Part shown: piece after piece, positions 1 through 12,117 of the stretch
How the letters are laid out: each line of letters opens with the position of its first letter
Position numbering within the stretch: the first letter of the stretch is position 1
DNA from: Sipunculus nudus
Lineage: Eukaryota > Annelida > Sipuncula > Golfingiida > Sipunculidae
Length of the DNA: 64,000 nt
Assembly (NCBI GenBank): GCA_026874595.1
Contig: CM049320.1
Coordinates: 44,094,714 to 44,158,713 of the forward strand
Direction of reading: 5' to 3'
Program-made: the position numbers and the translations under genes
The notes under the pieces: generated by a model
What the model was told of the DNA's origin: nothing
Seen by the model: only the letters and a program-made list of their open reading frames with translations
Databases searched by the model: none

Positions 1-1042
1 TGAGAAAAGAGAGGGCAGTAGACGCCCAAAATGTGGTTGGAGAAAGGGGTAGTCCTTTCTACCGAGGCTCCTCCGACTCAAACAAACCTCAGTCCAATAA
101 TGGTAAGTCCCAGTTTAAAGGTCCGTCTGACTCTCCCACTCAAAAAAGGAAAGGGGCCACCTAGGACTGAACCTGATAGATGCACATTCTGTGGAATCAT
201 GGGGCATATAGAATATGAATGTCGTATAAAGAAAAGTCAGATTAAGCCTAATGCGTTAACTGTTACGCAGAGCGTGAACCTGGTAGCAATGCAGTCAAAA
301 GACAGAGACTATAGGTGTAAAACAAAACCCTGTCATTGAGAGCTTTCAGCCCTTTGTGTCAGACGGTTTTGTTTAGTTAGAGGGATACCATTCAAGGAAG
401 GGTCGTGTTAAAATCTTAAGGGATAATAGGGCAACACAAAGTCTCGTTCTGAAATCTGTTTTACCCTTTTCTAAAGAGAGTTACACAGGGGTCTGTTCTA
501 GTACAGGGTGTCAGGTATATTACAATCACAATTTTTTATGTAACTCGATTCGATTTTTCATAATTGATTTTTACTACAAAATATAACTATTGGAAATCAT
601 TTATTAATTGATATATTGATATATATTATTGTAGAACCAAACCTGAGCGCTATACTTATTCAAATCAATTTTCAAGGCTCCATAAAACACTTGACTCGTA
701 AGTAAGACAGCAGGAGTTTGTTCGACGTTGCCAGTACAGGGCGCTTCACTTCTCCAAGGCAACGATTTAGCAGGTGATAGAGTGAAAATTGTTCCCAAAA
801 AGAAAAAATTGCCGAGCACTGAAAATGACATAGACCTGCTCCAGCAGGAGTTTCCTGGCGTATATCCAGGCTGTGTGGTGACTCGAGCTATGAGAAAAAA
901 GGCAAGTCTAAAAACAGAGAGTTCTTTACTTGACCTATCGTATTTGTTTATGGTGCATTCAAATTATGACTTTATTGGCTTAATACCCAATACATGATTA
1001 AATGTAGATAATACATGTGACCTATGTGGCACACTGGGTCCA

Positions 1043-1160
1043 GAGGAATCTATTACAACCGTAGTACAGGGTAATCAACCCCTAAATACAAAGGAATCTG
1101 TTACAACCGTAGTACAGGGTAATCAACCCCTAAATACAAAGGAATCTGTTACAACCGTAG
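1043..1160 (+). repeat. 48-bp direct repeat inside the gypsy remnant
   Basis: About 2.4 units of a 48-bp repeat starting AGGAATCT(A/G)TTACAACC, at 1043, 1090 and 1138. In frame it would encode a 16-residue repeat in the spacer before integrase. Confidence 0.75.
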
Positions 1161-1621
1161 TACAAGCGCAAGAGAAAGATAGGAGAGTAGAGAATGTAGG
1201 ACCTAGTATGACTGAAGATTTGATTTAACTGCAAAAGAAAGATCCTGATATTGCCTCCCTTAGCGAAAATGCGTTAGCTAAAGAGGAAGCAGATAAAGTT
1301 CCCACTTGTTTCACATTGCAGAACGATATGGTGGTTAGGAAATATGGATCTCCCACCATCCCGGCTAATGAAACATGGAAAACACTTTATCAAATTGTGC
1401 GCCCCCCCCCCCCCCCCTTAATATCGCCCAGAATTATTCAAACTTGCGCATGATCACCCCATGGCTGGGCACCTGGGCGTCAGAAAAACCTAACATAGAA
1501 TTCTTCAAAACTTCTATTGGCCTTCACTGAAAGGAGCCGTGGCTAAATATTGTAAAACATGTCACGTGTGTCAAGTGATTGGTAAACCAGCCCACCAAGT
1601 TGGTCCTGCCCCACTCTTACT

Positions 1622-1634
1622 CATACCAGCTACA
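1622..1634 (+). repeat. target-site duplication, left copy (13 bp)
   Basis: CATACCAGCTACA, identical to 7851-7863 and bounding the LINE insertion. One copy belongs to the gypsy integrase. Confidence 0.85.
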
Positions 1635-2059
1635 CATTTTTATTTTCACGTGTATTTTTTATTTTGTGAATTCACATTTTATAGCGCGAGGAATATATTT
1701 AGTAAAGAAAAATGTGGGACAAATTCACCAACTCGATTTTGCACAACCGCTCTGCGCGCCACTTTCGGAAATTTATATTTAATTAAAGGTTCTCCTAAAA
1801 CCATAAAATAAAGACGGTCATTTTATCGCCTTTTTTCACAACAGTGAAGCATGTTTTAAATAAAATTCTTATTGTCATCAAGGTAAACTCTACATAATTT
1901 TGGATTGTTTCTTCTGGCTCTCCTCATAAGTCTGTCTATAACTGTTGCAAGCACTGCTGCTAACAGACGAATCAACCAACGTCGATAATTACATGATAAA
2001 CATTGCTTAGCAGTGGTATAATGCACTCAGCAAATAAAGAATTCTCTGGGGCAAGCAGT

Positions 2060-2266
2060 CAGAATGGGGTATCAGAAGCGGATCGGGGGGGGGGGGGGGG
2101 GACCACACACCTTTTTTTCATCAGAATCAACGTTTTTAAGGGCTTCAGACAAAATTGTGCCGCCTGGATCCCCCTTTTCCAGACCTGGGTACCTTTTTAG
2201 GGTTTTCATTAGTTCCCCTGGGTTGGACCCCCCTTTTTCTAAATCCTGGATCCGCCCCTGGGTATT
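2060..2266 (-). mobile_element. hAT-like MITE fragment
   Basis: Read on the minus strand it begins CAGGGGCGGATCCAGGATTT, a terminus widely seen in hAT-type miniature elements of marine invertebrates. It ends near a 14-G run at 2087-2100 and GCGGATC at 2079. The open frames across it (G-R-I-Q-D-x-E-K-G-G type) are the usual spurious translation of this repeat. Confidence 0.45.
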
Positions 2267-3830
2267 CATAGCAAAAGTATAAATGATCTGGGGCCTGTTG
2301 CATAAAATTTCCGCAAATCGCAAAGTTGCGATGAGTTTGCGATGGAAATTGCGAAGCTCTTGCGACGGTTGCATAAAACATGACGCAAATTTCACGTACT
2401 TGCCACACACTTGCGATGGGATTAACTCAATTTATGCTTCACGTGTCGTGTGTTCTTAGATTCTGCCGGCACGTACACCTGTCCCAATAAGGCACGTGAT
2501 TCCATGTGCCTCATAAGTAGTGTCAAACTATGTGTCTCCTAGGTAGTGAAAAAATCGTGTAACCACCTTCGATAAGTACACATATCAACTTCGATTTTAA
2601 AAGCAGATATTTTTTGTGACAACGTTAAATAAGAAACACCCTTGAAGGTCCTAATATATATAATTCCAAGAATAAGTTATCATCTTTATAATTCGTCAAT
2701 AACTATAAAACACATTTTAAATAATATTGAACAAAATGACAAAATGGGAAAGTACATATGTCCGCCACAAGAATTTAAACATCGCCAAGGGCATTTTTAA
2801 TTCACATGCATCTTTCATGAACAAATAAATATCATATAAGGTTAGACCTACGCATCGTAACGAAACCTCAATGATTTCACCTGTGGAATATAGTTTAACA
2901 TTTTTTTAAATTTTATTGACATGGGATTATCAGCTATGCAAATTAGGATAACCAATTATCATATTAACATATCATTTGTCAATTGTTTCATTATTGTAAT
3001 ATATAAGTTTAATATATAAACTTTTATCGCCAAGAAACTTTAAGATTTCCCCATTTTCTCTTCGTTTAGCCCTCCCCCCTCCCCCCCCCCCCCCCCTACA
3101 TACACACTTCCTAATTAAAAGACATGAATTGATTACGTGTCATATGCACATATACCAAACAAGATTCAGCTTATAAACATTAATATATTCACACCACTGA
3201 CATTTCGTATTCATAATTATATTTCATTTTTATACATGTATACCATAATTTATGAAAAGTTAGAGGTAATGAAAAATGTAAATTTTTGTCAGTTTCACCG
3301 TTTCATCTAAGCTGTGTAATTTCCAAAAAATATCTACAAGACAAAGCATTGTTATTTAACTATATGGCATAGGAATTTCTTTTAAGTTCTTCCAATTGCC
3401 CGATTTCGTGTACTAACTTCTCATTTCGAATCAATGGCCCTAAAAATAATTAAAAAAAAAAAATAAAATGTTCATATAGTTGTGCGCTATAGTTGGCACC
3501 AATTTTAACTTTCCACTTTGAATATCTCCAGAAATCTCTACACCCAACTGCAATTAAGGATTTAGGCGTGGTAAAAAAAATAGAGTTATTCCGCTTTATA
3601 CTTAGTCGAATCACGCTTCGTTGTAATCGAACTCTCTCCGAAACGATTGGAGAATGTTCCAGGAGTACTGTTATGTCGCATCTGAGCGCTCAGATCGAAT
3701 CCTGACAGGTTTATATATCAAAGCTTATCGATGCCTCTCACGAGTTTTAGCATTATGCGCGCACATTAAAACCCGGATTTTCAGACCACATATCGAAGTT
3801 ATGGTCGTACCGCTGCATTTTAAGCTCAGC

Positions 3831-3905
3831 TGACTGTAAGTTATCTGAGCTATAACGATGGTGCTTTGTCCGTCGTCCGTCCGGCCGGCCGTCCGTAAAC
3901 ACACA
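3831..3905 (-). mobile_element. RC1 3'-end fragment
   Basis: On the minus strand: GGACGGACGA-type simple repeat, then a TATAGCTCAGATAACTTACA-like hairpin and GCTGAGCTTA, the decayed 3' end of the RC1 family, inside the TIR element. Confidence 0.65.
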
Positions 3906-4191
3906 ACGTTTTGAATTGGACCTTCATGAATCCAAAATTCGAAATACACTCTGTCAGCTTTTAAATCTCATTTGAAAACTCATTAATGTAGTCAATGAAT
4001 TTCTGTGATACGAAGTCTCTTGAATCGTTTTTATTGTTCTAAATTTAATTTTGTAACTTTTGGGTTTTTTTTCCATTGTAAAATTAAAAAGTATCCTCCC
4101 ATTTGTCACCCTTTAGTCATGTATAACACGTTTAAGGCACCATTTCTCGCGGATTTTACGCTTTATAGAAAAAATAAATATTAATATTATA

Positions 4192-4241
<50 letters not shown>
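4192..4241. repeat. (ATT)n microsatellite
   Basis: About 16 uninterrupted ATT triplets, within the TIR element. Confidence 0.95.
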
Positions 4242-4859
4242 GGCTTAAAATATGTATATTACGATTTAAATCTAACAGTGAACAGATGTTCTTGGGACAA
4301 TGTGCCAGTCTACAACTAAGGCCCTATATACATATTTTCATATATTACAAATTCTGTTAATGAGATATTGTAAAAAAAAGAAAATGGCGCATATAATTTG
4401 CATATTATGATGTATGAATATTATGTATTTCTAAAGAACGTCGGTTTACATTATATTATGACAGAATATTTCTATGTAATGCTGTAAAGGTTAAATAATA
4501 ATTTATGAAACAAATATCGTATTGCTTCTTGTAATATTAGAGCTAGAAATAAATTTTAGTCAACAGCGGCCGTAATAATATAACAATTATATTCCAAGAT
4601 CTTGATTAAAAACAACCGGTGAAAACATATTTTTTACATTTATTTTTGGATTAAAAGGTGCTGCGATGGGCTTGCGACCCCGATTTTGTCGTCTCAAATT
4701 TTGGGTGTTTTGCGACACATCGCAAGTCTGCAACAGTTTTATGCAACCGACTCTTCTGCTTGCGACCCTGTTGCGACGCCTCGCAGCCTTGCGATGCCTT
4801 TATGCAACAGGCCCCTGGACAGTATTTTTCTCTATCAACCGATTTATAACCTCAAATAA

Positions 4860-7740
4860 GACTTGGGTATATTAATAATCTCTTTTTAAGGTATCGTGCA
4901 GAGATGAACATGAGATGTGAGCACAAGTGCCCAACGATGTAAACATATCATTCATTAATTTTTATTTATTTTAATGATCCACTGCCTTTTCATGTCACCA
5001 TGTGTCCCATCGGCAGCTATTATGGGATGGGTTTCTCTTAATCGTAGCTCGCTTTCCCATATAAGGTCTGGACTTTTTTCTCGCCATACTTGTATATACT
5101 GATACACATTTTTGCAATCAAAATATATAGGTTTATAATTAATATATTTGTTCTAGAATAGTCTCCTTGGTAACCAAGCATTACATGAGATTCTTGAAAT
5201 TTGATAAAGTTTCCTATTTTGCATCGAAGGTCTCGTTCAACTTTATCCCAAAATAGTCTTAGTTTTTATATATAGCATGACAAAAAGAAATGTTCAACAT
5301 ATTCGACTTCTCCACATTGAGTGCATCTGTTACTATCCGCTATTTTTATCTTCTCAAACAGAATTTTTGTGGGATACATGTTGTGCATTATCTTCCAATG
5401 TAGCGTTTTCAGTCTCACTTCTCCGGTACATTGTCCAGCCATTGTCCATGTATTGCTGTTAACTAAATGTGAGGGGTATTTCCTTTGCCAGGAAAGTTCG
5501 ATATTCGGCCGTTCAGTTTTTTCATCTTGTAATGTTAGTCGCAGTGATTTTGTTTTCCAGTATTGCAGTGGCTTTCCATGGAAGTAAATATTCCTATCCC
5601 TAGTCATCATATGTTCTTTGGATTTGATGAATGTGCTCAGCACTGTAGTCACCAACATATACTGCATCCTTATTGCGGCAGGACATACAGTTTTAATCAA
5701 TTTTGTAATATGACCTAAAGATACCATATCACCATTATCTTTTAAAATATCCTGAATATATACAATACCAGAATTAATCCAGTCATGAAAAAATAGTACT
5801 CTCTTATTATACACAAAATGTTTGTTATTCCATATTACTGGAGAACATGTTTTCATTAATCTTATTTGAATGTAACCATTTTTAAGGGATACTCAATTAG
5901 GTCCAATCCCTTAAAGTCATCTGGCCTTACATTCCCTTAAATACACTATGGTTTTTTTCCTAATTTGCTGTATGAGAAAAGGGCTATATTTTTTCCATGT
6001 TTCTCTTGTATCTGTGCAGAGTGTTGATATTAATTTTATATGTAGAGCATCTTGCATGGTAGCGATATCTATTAGATTAAGACCCCCTGTCTCATATGTA
6101 GCAACGAGTGTTTTTCTTTTTACTTTTTCAATAGTTTTCCGGTTGTTGAATTGTTTTTGCCGTATAAACTTATAAATAATTCCATTCAAATCTTTAATGA
6201 ACGATCCGGAGCGCATAATGCTTGAAGTACATAGATATATTTCGAAATGATAAATGTTTACTACAAGAATTTTTCGGATAATTGATAGATTTCTCCGACT
6301 CCGTTTTTGAAAGATATCTTTGATTTTCTCTGCTTTGGTTTCCCAATTTTCTTGTATATCAAATGCTGACCGTGAATTGCTAAACCAAATTCCCAGAATG
6401 TTTATTTTACTTGATGTTGAGTTTTTCCAACTGATTTCGTCTATCTCATTTTCTTGATTGGATTCTGCACCTCCCAACCATAGACCTTCAGTTTTGGTTT
6501 ATTTAGTTTTAGTCCGGAAAATAACGAAAATTTATCAATAATTTTAAGGGCGTTTAAAACTTCCTTTTTATCAGTTATGAAAAGCGTTGTGTCGTCCATG
6601 TATTGGACAATTTTCAAGACGTTACGAACATAACTTTTTATGGGGAGCTGAATGCCTTTAATATCTTTAGATTGTCTTATTTTACACAACAGCAGTTCCA
6701 CTGCGACTACAAAGGCCAAGGGCTATAATGGACAGCCTTGCCTGACACCGCATTGTAATCCATTGACTTAACCATCCGTTGTACTGAATAGTTTTTTGTG
6801 TCATTGTTAACAATTTCCAACCATTTGACAAAATTTTCTCTAAAACCAAATAGTCGGAATGTTTCAATCAAATATTTTTTGGATATCAAATATTTTTTGG
6901 ATAAAGTGTCAAAAGCCTTCCTGAAATCGAGTGCTAATATGCCCCTTTTGTTTTTGTTATGTGTGTGTATGTTGCGAATCATCAATTAGTCTGATGATGT
7001 TAGCTTTATTTCCGTCTTTTATAAAACCAGTTTGGTCTGTATTGATCACAGATTTAATTACTTTTTGTAATCTAATGGCAAGTGTCTTAGCGAGTATCTT
7101 ATAATCTGTGTCACTAACAGTGATGGGTCTATAATTATCTAGATTGTCTCTTTCTAAATGTTTTCCTTTATGCGCTATTATCATTACTCCTTTCTTTTGT
7201 GAGGTTGAGAGTTATCCGGTGTGGAAAGCATAATTAAATGAATTAATTAATAATTTAGATAAATCGGGCCAGAAGGATTTCAAATTCTGTAGTAAGACCG
7301 TCTAGTCCTGGGCTGGAACCGTTTTTCATTTCTTTAACAGATTTTGTAGCTTCCTCATTAGTTATTAATCATTCACAACTCATTTTATCTTCGTAACTCA
7401 ACTGTGGTAGTTCTTAATCTTGTATAAAGACCTGAAGCAACTTTTCATCTGTATTTTTATATGTATATAAGTTCATATAATAGTTTTGTTGACTTTTTAA
7501 AATTTCTTTTTGGGTTCCGACGACTTTTCCGTCTTTTAATCTGTTTTGTATACATTTTGATATACCTCTACTTTTTTCTAAGCCCAGAAAGTATTTTGTG
7601 TTACGTTCCCCTTCTTCCATCCATCTTAACCTGGAGCACGTTAAGGCTCCTCTTGCTTTGTTTAATGCTATTAAATCGAATTGTTTACGTGCATGTGCTA
7701 ATTCTTCTTCTATTATCTTATCGCACTGATTATTCACTAA
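4860..7740 (-). pseudogene. LINE ORF2 remnant (reverse transcriptase, zinc-binding tail)
   Basis: Reading downward: a pre-RT segment with GERNTKYFLGLEK (about 7600); RT motifs NYRPITVSDTDYKILAK (about 7140) and ALDFRKAFDTL (about 6930); the catalytic YMDDTTLFI (about 6600); a thumb/connection region (5917-6440); and a C-terminal zinc motif C-x2-C-x6-H-x4-C (CTQCGEVEYVEHFFLSC, about 5280-5330), followed by a conserved LINE tail down to about 4980. Several frameshifts and stops separate the pieces. The pattern fits the L1/Tx1 group. An 18-bp local duplication repeats KKYLIS near 6880. Confidence 0.85.
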
Positions 7741-7850
7741 GCTCGTTTCTAGCTCCTTTTGTCTTGAGTTGATTATATTTTCATGAAGTTCTTTAGATTT
7801 TGCTTTAGATTTACTATAGCCTGCACTAAAAGATTTAATTTCTACTTTAC

Positions 7851-7863
7851 CATACCAGCTACA
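7851..7863 (+). repeat. target-site duplication, right copy (13 bp)
   Basis: CATACCAGCTACA, the second copy; the interrupted integrase resumes right after it. Confidence 0.85.
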
Positions 7864-8007
7864 TATGATGCGTTCGAGTCCGTAATATTAGATTGTGTTG
7901 GACCGCTACGGAAAAACTAAACATGGTAATGAATATATCTTAACTATTATGTGTGTGGCAATCAAATTTCCAGAGGCCATTCCTCTCAGAACAATATCAG
8001 CAAAGAA
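7864..8007 (+). pseudogene. gypsy integrase core, middle piece
   Basis: Continues from 1634. It contains the first catalytic aspartate region (LDCVGPL, about 7890-7910), then KTKHGNEYILTIMCVAIKFP and EAIPLRTISAK. A one-base frameshift lies near 7912. It is cut at 8007 by an RC1 element. Confidence 0.85.
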
Positions 8008-11000
8008 CAAGGGACCCATGGGTCACGGCGCTCAGCTGTTATATATGATCACAAAATATGATTTGGAAGAGGAGGTAGCAAAGGCTGGTTTTGTGAGGTA
8101 ATATAAGCTCTATTATGAGTTGGTGTTTAACTCAAGTTATGTCAGATTTTGATAATATCCTTGGAGACAGGGAAGAGGATTGATGTCACTAATATTATTT
8201 ACAGTTGGAAATGGTGTGCTATAAGCACACAGGTTTTGACTTGGCCATAAAACTTTACCTACATTGCAGCAGAATTATTTGAAAAGTTAAACTATTTATA
8301 TAAAACTAAATACAAATATTGTGTCAAGTATAATTTAAATTAAAAATAATAAAAGTATCATGTTTTCTTTCAAATATTTTTTAAATAATATTATCGAAAT
8401 AAATGATTATTAAAATAATATTGTAGGATATATTCATGAATGCATTTGTGTTCAAATACTTTCATTTTTACCTGTATTCCTATCCTTATACATGAAATTA
8501 TGGAGTGCATATTCATATTTGCATTCAAATATATTGCAAAGTACTGCACCATGTCTGGTATTTTATTTAGTTTCAGCCAAACAAAGTTCATGCGAATCCA
8601 GAATAAACAAATATCACAAATTTAAATAATGATCATAAGTACATGGTTTTAGGAATTTGATTTATATTAAAACAATAATACTATAATATTCACTTTGGAC
8701 TACCTTCATATCAATCTATGCACTAGACATAGCAAGAGTTTTATGACAATTATTAACATTACAGAAATCATAATGAGAACTTGTCTAAGATCTGATTTTT
8801 TATCATATTCAATTTTTTTATTTCAAAAAATGTATCAGAAAAAAAATTTGAAGTATCTCAGCTATGAAACCATTATATGTGTAAAAAATAACACAAGGAT
8901 AAGAACACCCTATAAATCATACAAGAAGAAAACTAGAGATGGGCAAGTTTATTTTTATTAACTGAAATACAGGAATCAGTAATATAAATTTTGATTATTT
9001 ACATAGTCTTGTGACAGCTGTTACAGCCACATGTCTCAATGTCATAAGTGAAACATATTGACATCTTTAATCAGTACTTGTCTGAGTAAAATTAAAAATT
9101 TCTGACATTTTAACTTTTTTTAAATTTTGAAATAAATATAAATTAACAAGCTGAAACACTTGGAAAAGATCTGGGAATTTAGATTTATATTATCAACTGC
9201 ATCTTTGTCAATCATTAATTTCCTTCATATAATCCCTAATAGTATAAAACAATATAATTTTTTTTTATTATTAAAATTGAAAAGAAAAATACCATAGGCG
9301 ACTCAATGGTGTTATTTGGAATACATTTTCATCAATCCATACAAAATCCATAAATCATCAGTAACTGCAAGATAATTCCCTGTTAATCATCAACTGTCAA
9401 ATTCCTTTTCTATTGATTATTTTTAAAGTTGTTATTATAGACCTATAAAAATTTATTTATTCATTGTTTATTGTTATGCTGTTGGTCTAAACAACTAATA
9501 GATGAGCTAGGTTGGACACCTGGATCAGCTGTGGCCAGCAGTAACCTGCCCAACTGCAAGTATATGCCCCACGTCAAGTGTGCATAATTGGCCTGAAAGG
9601 TCAAGTAGAGGACATACAGGTGACTGAAGAGGGGCTGGGTAGAGCCTTGGTCTGACATGGTCTCATAAAAAAACTTTAATAAAAGCTAGTTTTTGGCCAA
9701 ATTCTTTCAACTTTCAAAATTAACAAGTTCAAATCCTTATTTTTGCATGATATGAAAATTATATCAACAGTGCTTACAGGAAACAAAACATGCCATGTTC
9801 AAAATTAGGCAAAATTTAAGTTACTGATTTTATATTTATACTAATGACTTATAAAATTTGAAAAATTCAGAACTAATTTTGGGTATACAATTGAATCTTG
9901 ATTAAATAATGTTATATCCCTGACAAAAAAAAAATCTCTAGCTTAAGCAATTTTCATGTTATGGGAGTAAATATATTTCTTGTTTACAAAGTGCATTATG
10001 TTTGGGCCTATAACTTAAAACAATTTCGCAATACTGAAATCATTTCTGACATGTGCATAGCGAATGTATAGAAAAATATGTATATTATATATGATCAAAG
10101 TCAGATCAGTGGTTTTGATATTAGGCAGTCTTGTGTAACAATGGCTTTTTAATGGAAAAATGAAGTGTTTCATTAATATCTCGAAAGAATTAAGTCCTAG
10201 TGGCCGAATTCTTGGCATGATAGGGGATTTTGGAGACATCTAACTGTATACCAAATTTTAGGAACTGAAAGCTGAAGCTGGGGAGCTGAGCTCTAGCAAA
10301 CTGCATAACACTAGCTTGATGTAAACAATATGTGACATGGTGCTTGAAAACTTGAGTAAAATCTAGTTTTTGATCAATTGGTTTCAAATTTTTGGTGTTA
10401 ACAGATGAAATACTATCAAAAACATGCTGTAAAAATTAAATCCAAAGCAGTTACAGAACAAAATGTGCCATGGTCAAAGTTGGGCAAAATTTAAGGTACC
10501 AATTTTTTGTTTTGGCTAATATCTAAAAAAATTTAAAATATTTTGATTTAATTTTGGGTATACTATTTAATTTTGATTAATTAAAGTTATATTACTGGAA
10601 AAAAGTCCTTAGCTTTAATATGTTTTGTGTTAAGTGATCAAATATCTTTCCTGATTTTTAACAAAATGCATTATGTTTGGGCCCATAACTTTTTTTAATT
10701 GTATAATACAGACCAAAATTCTGGCATGTACATAAGAAATATAGAGGAATATTTATGGTAAATATGAGGAAAAACAGATGCGTGATTTTGATATTAGGCA
10801 GTCCTGAAGTGTGAAAATAGGTTTTTAATAAAAAAATTGATGTTTTACCTTAATTTCTCAAAGGAACAAAGTCACAAAGACCCAGTTTTCGGCTTAGTAG
10901 GAGATCTTGGGGACATCTAACATTATGCCGAATTTTGGATTCCTAGGTCTAACGGTTTCAAAATGTGCCAGTTTAACAGATGGATGGACGGACGGACGGC

Positions 11001-11063
11001 TGGACTGCCGACGGAAAAAGGACCATGACTATAGCTCAGACGACTTATAGTCAGCTGAGCTAA
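8008..11063 (+). mobile_element. RC1 element, full length, in gypsy integrase
   Basis: About 3.06 kb. It starts CAAGGGACCCATGGGTCACG, with the palindrome GACCCATGGGTC at 8013-8024, then GCTCAGCTG. It ends with a GACGGACGG tract (10986-11000), a terminal hairpin and GAGCTAA. Two core units about 676 bp apart (marker GCATTATGTTTGGGCC at 9993 and 10669) fill the 3' half. No protein is encoded. The integrase on either side (AK.. and ..IVEALV) defines the edges to within a few bases and shows no target duplication longer than 2-3 bp. Confidence 0.85.
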
Positions 11064-11400
11064 AAATTGTTGAAGCTCTGGTAAATTTTTTACCATCTTT
11101 GGCTTACCTAAAACCATACAAACTGACCAAGGTTCAAATTTCATGTCAAATATATTTGCTCAGGTCATGGTAGAATTAGGTATAAAACATTACAAATCCA
11201 GTGCATACCATCCTGAGAGTCAAGGGGCTCTAGAGTGATTTAACAAAAACCTCAAAAACATGATTAGAGCTTATTGTCTCGATACTAGAAACCATTGGAA
11301 TAAGGGTTTACCCTTTTTGATATTTGCAGCCAGAGAAGCTGTACAAGGAAGCTCAGGGTTTAGTCCTTTTGAGTTGGTGAGGAGCCCTTCTGTGTAGTAA
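11064..11400 (+). pseudogene. gypsy integrase core, last piece
   Basis: Resumes the integrase: GLPKTIQTDQGSNF (second catalytic Asp, about 11100-11140), then SSAYHPESQGALE (catalytic Glu), followed by a stop codon, then NMIRAYC and SGFSPFELV. Coding similarity stops near 11395; nothing of RT or the 3' LTR follows. Confidence 0.85.
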
Positions 11401-12117
11401 GGTCAACAGGATTTATGCCTTTTTATTTATTCTTTTACATTAATTCTTCAGTCATAACCTGGAAATAAGATTACAGGCTGTGTATATTGCAGTACAAAAA
11501 CACTGCAAGAGTATGGATGGCATACAAAGTGCAGTTTTCTGCATGACTAGTTTCATAACTTAAAGTATGCCTTATTGGTCCAATTAAAATATCTCCCCAG
11601 TTGTTTTTCTGAGGCTGGATGGAGGAATGATGTATACTGACTGGCATGTAGTCTTTCCTTATCAAGAAATGATATGTATATCTGACAATTCAATATTCAG
11701 AATGAAATATTGAAACAGAGCTTATCAACACAATCTAGCAATAACAAGACAACGTGGCATGAGATATTTTAATCACACAGCAGGTGTAGGAACCTTCCTG
11801 GTAACACTGGAGTACAACACTCGCTACATAATACACTTGTTTTATCCCTGATCTGGGCAGAAATGGTCTGAAATTTTATCTAGATTGACCAACAGATCTG
11901 AACCTTTTTAAAATGTGGTAATTCATACGTTAATATACATCTCTGGGCAGTGTTTAACATGGTAAAAGTGTCTGGTACAGATGATATAAAATTATACAAA
12001 TTTGGAGCACCTTTGTGGAACCCTAGTTAAAGAAAGGCTGTGCACATACAGTCAGCTAATTATATAACAAAATGATAAGCCTTGAGGTAAAGTAGGATTG
12101 ATGTAATGAACAACACA
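11401..12117. other. no recognisable feature
   Basis: AT-rich sequence between the gypsy remnant and the 31-bp minisatellite. I see no coding potential or known repeat end here. Confidence 0.5.

Larger units (their letters stand above)
1..1634 (+). pseudogene. Ty3/gypsy retrotransposon remnant, gag end to integrase N-domain
   Basis: Decayed pieces on the plus strand. A CCHC zinc knuckle (C-T-F-C-x4-H-x4-C) at about 181-222 marks the end of gag. A piece at 728-900 (GNDLAG ... VTRAM) resembles the segment that follows the protease in many metazoan gypsy elements. The integrase N-terminal zinc domain (H-D-H-P-M-A-G-H ... C-K-T-C-H-V-C) is at about 1430-1600. Stops, frameshifts and a C-run at 1402-1418 break the frame. 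No reverse transcriptase lies between the gag side and the integrase, so integrase precedes RT, as in Gmr1-like elements. The same integrase resumes at 7864 and 11064 after two later insertions. Confidence 0.75.
2290..4815. mobile_element. terminal-inverted-repeat DNA element (non-autonomous)
   Basis: Exact 17-bp terminal inverted repeats GGGGCCTGTTGCATAAA at 2290-2306 and its reverse complement at 4799-4815. Both subterminal regions are rich in TTGCGA/TCGCAA words. The 2.5-kb interior has no transposase I can recognise. It holds an ATT microsatellite and an RC1 3'-end fragment. The superfamily is not assigned. It sits in the LINE 3' region. Confidence 0.75.
1635..7863 (-). mobile_element. 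LINE insertion (L1/Tx1-like) in gypsy integrase, with later insertions inside
   Basis: The gypsy integrase breaks at 1634 and resumes at 7864. Both edges carry the same 13 bases, CATACCAGCTACA (1622-1634 and 7851-7863), a typical LINE target-site duplication. The LINE reads on the minus strand: its coding remains lie at about 4860-7740, and its A-rich 3' edge (rc ending AAAATAAAAATG) abuts the left duplication. The 3' region has since taken in a TIR element (2290-4815) and other repeats. The 5' part is truncated, as no endonuclease domain is seen. Confidence 0.8.

Noticed and set aside
2064-2410. Frames with GRIQDLEKGG-like text near 2072-2410
   Set aside because: Known spurious translation of a hAT-like MITE that starts CAGGGGCGGATCC.
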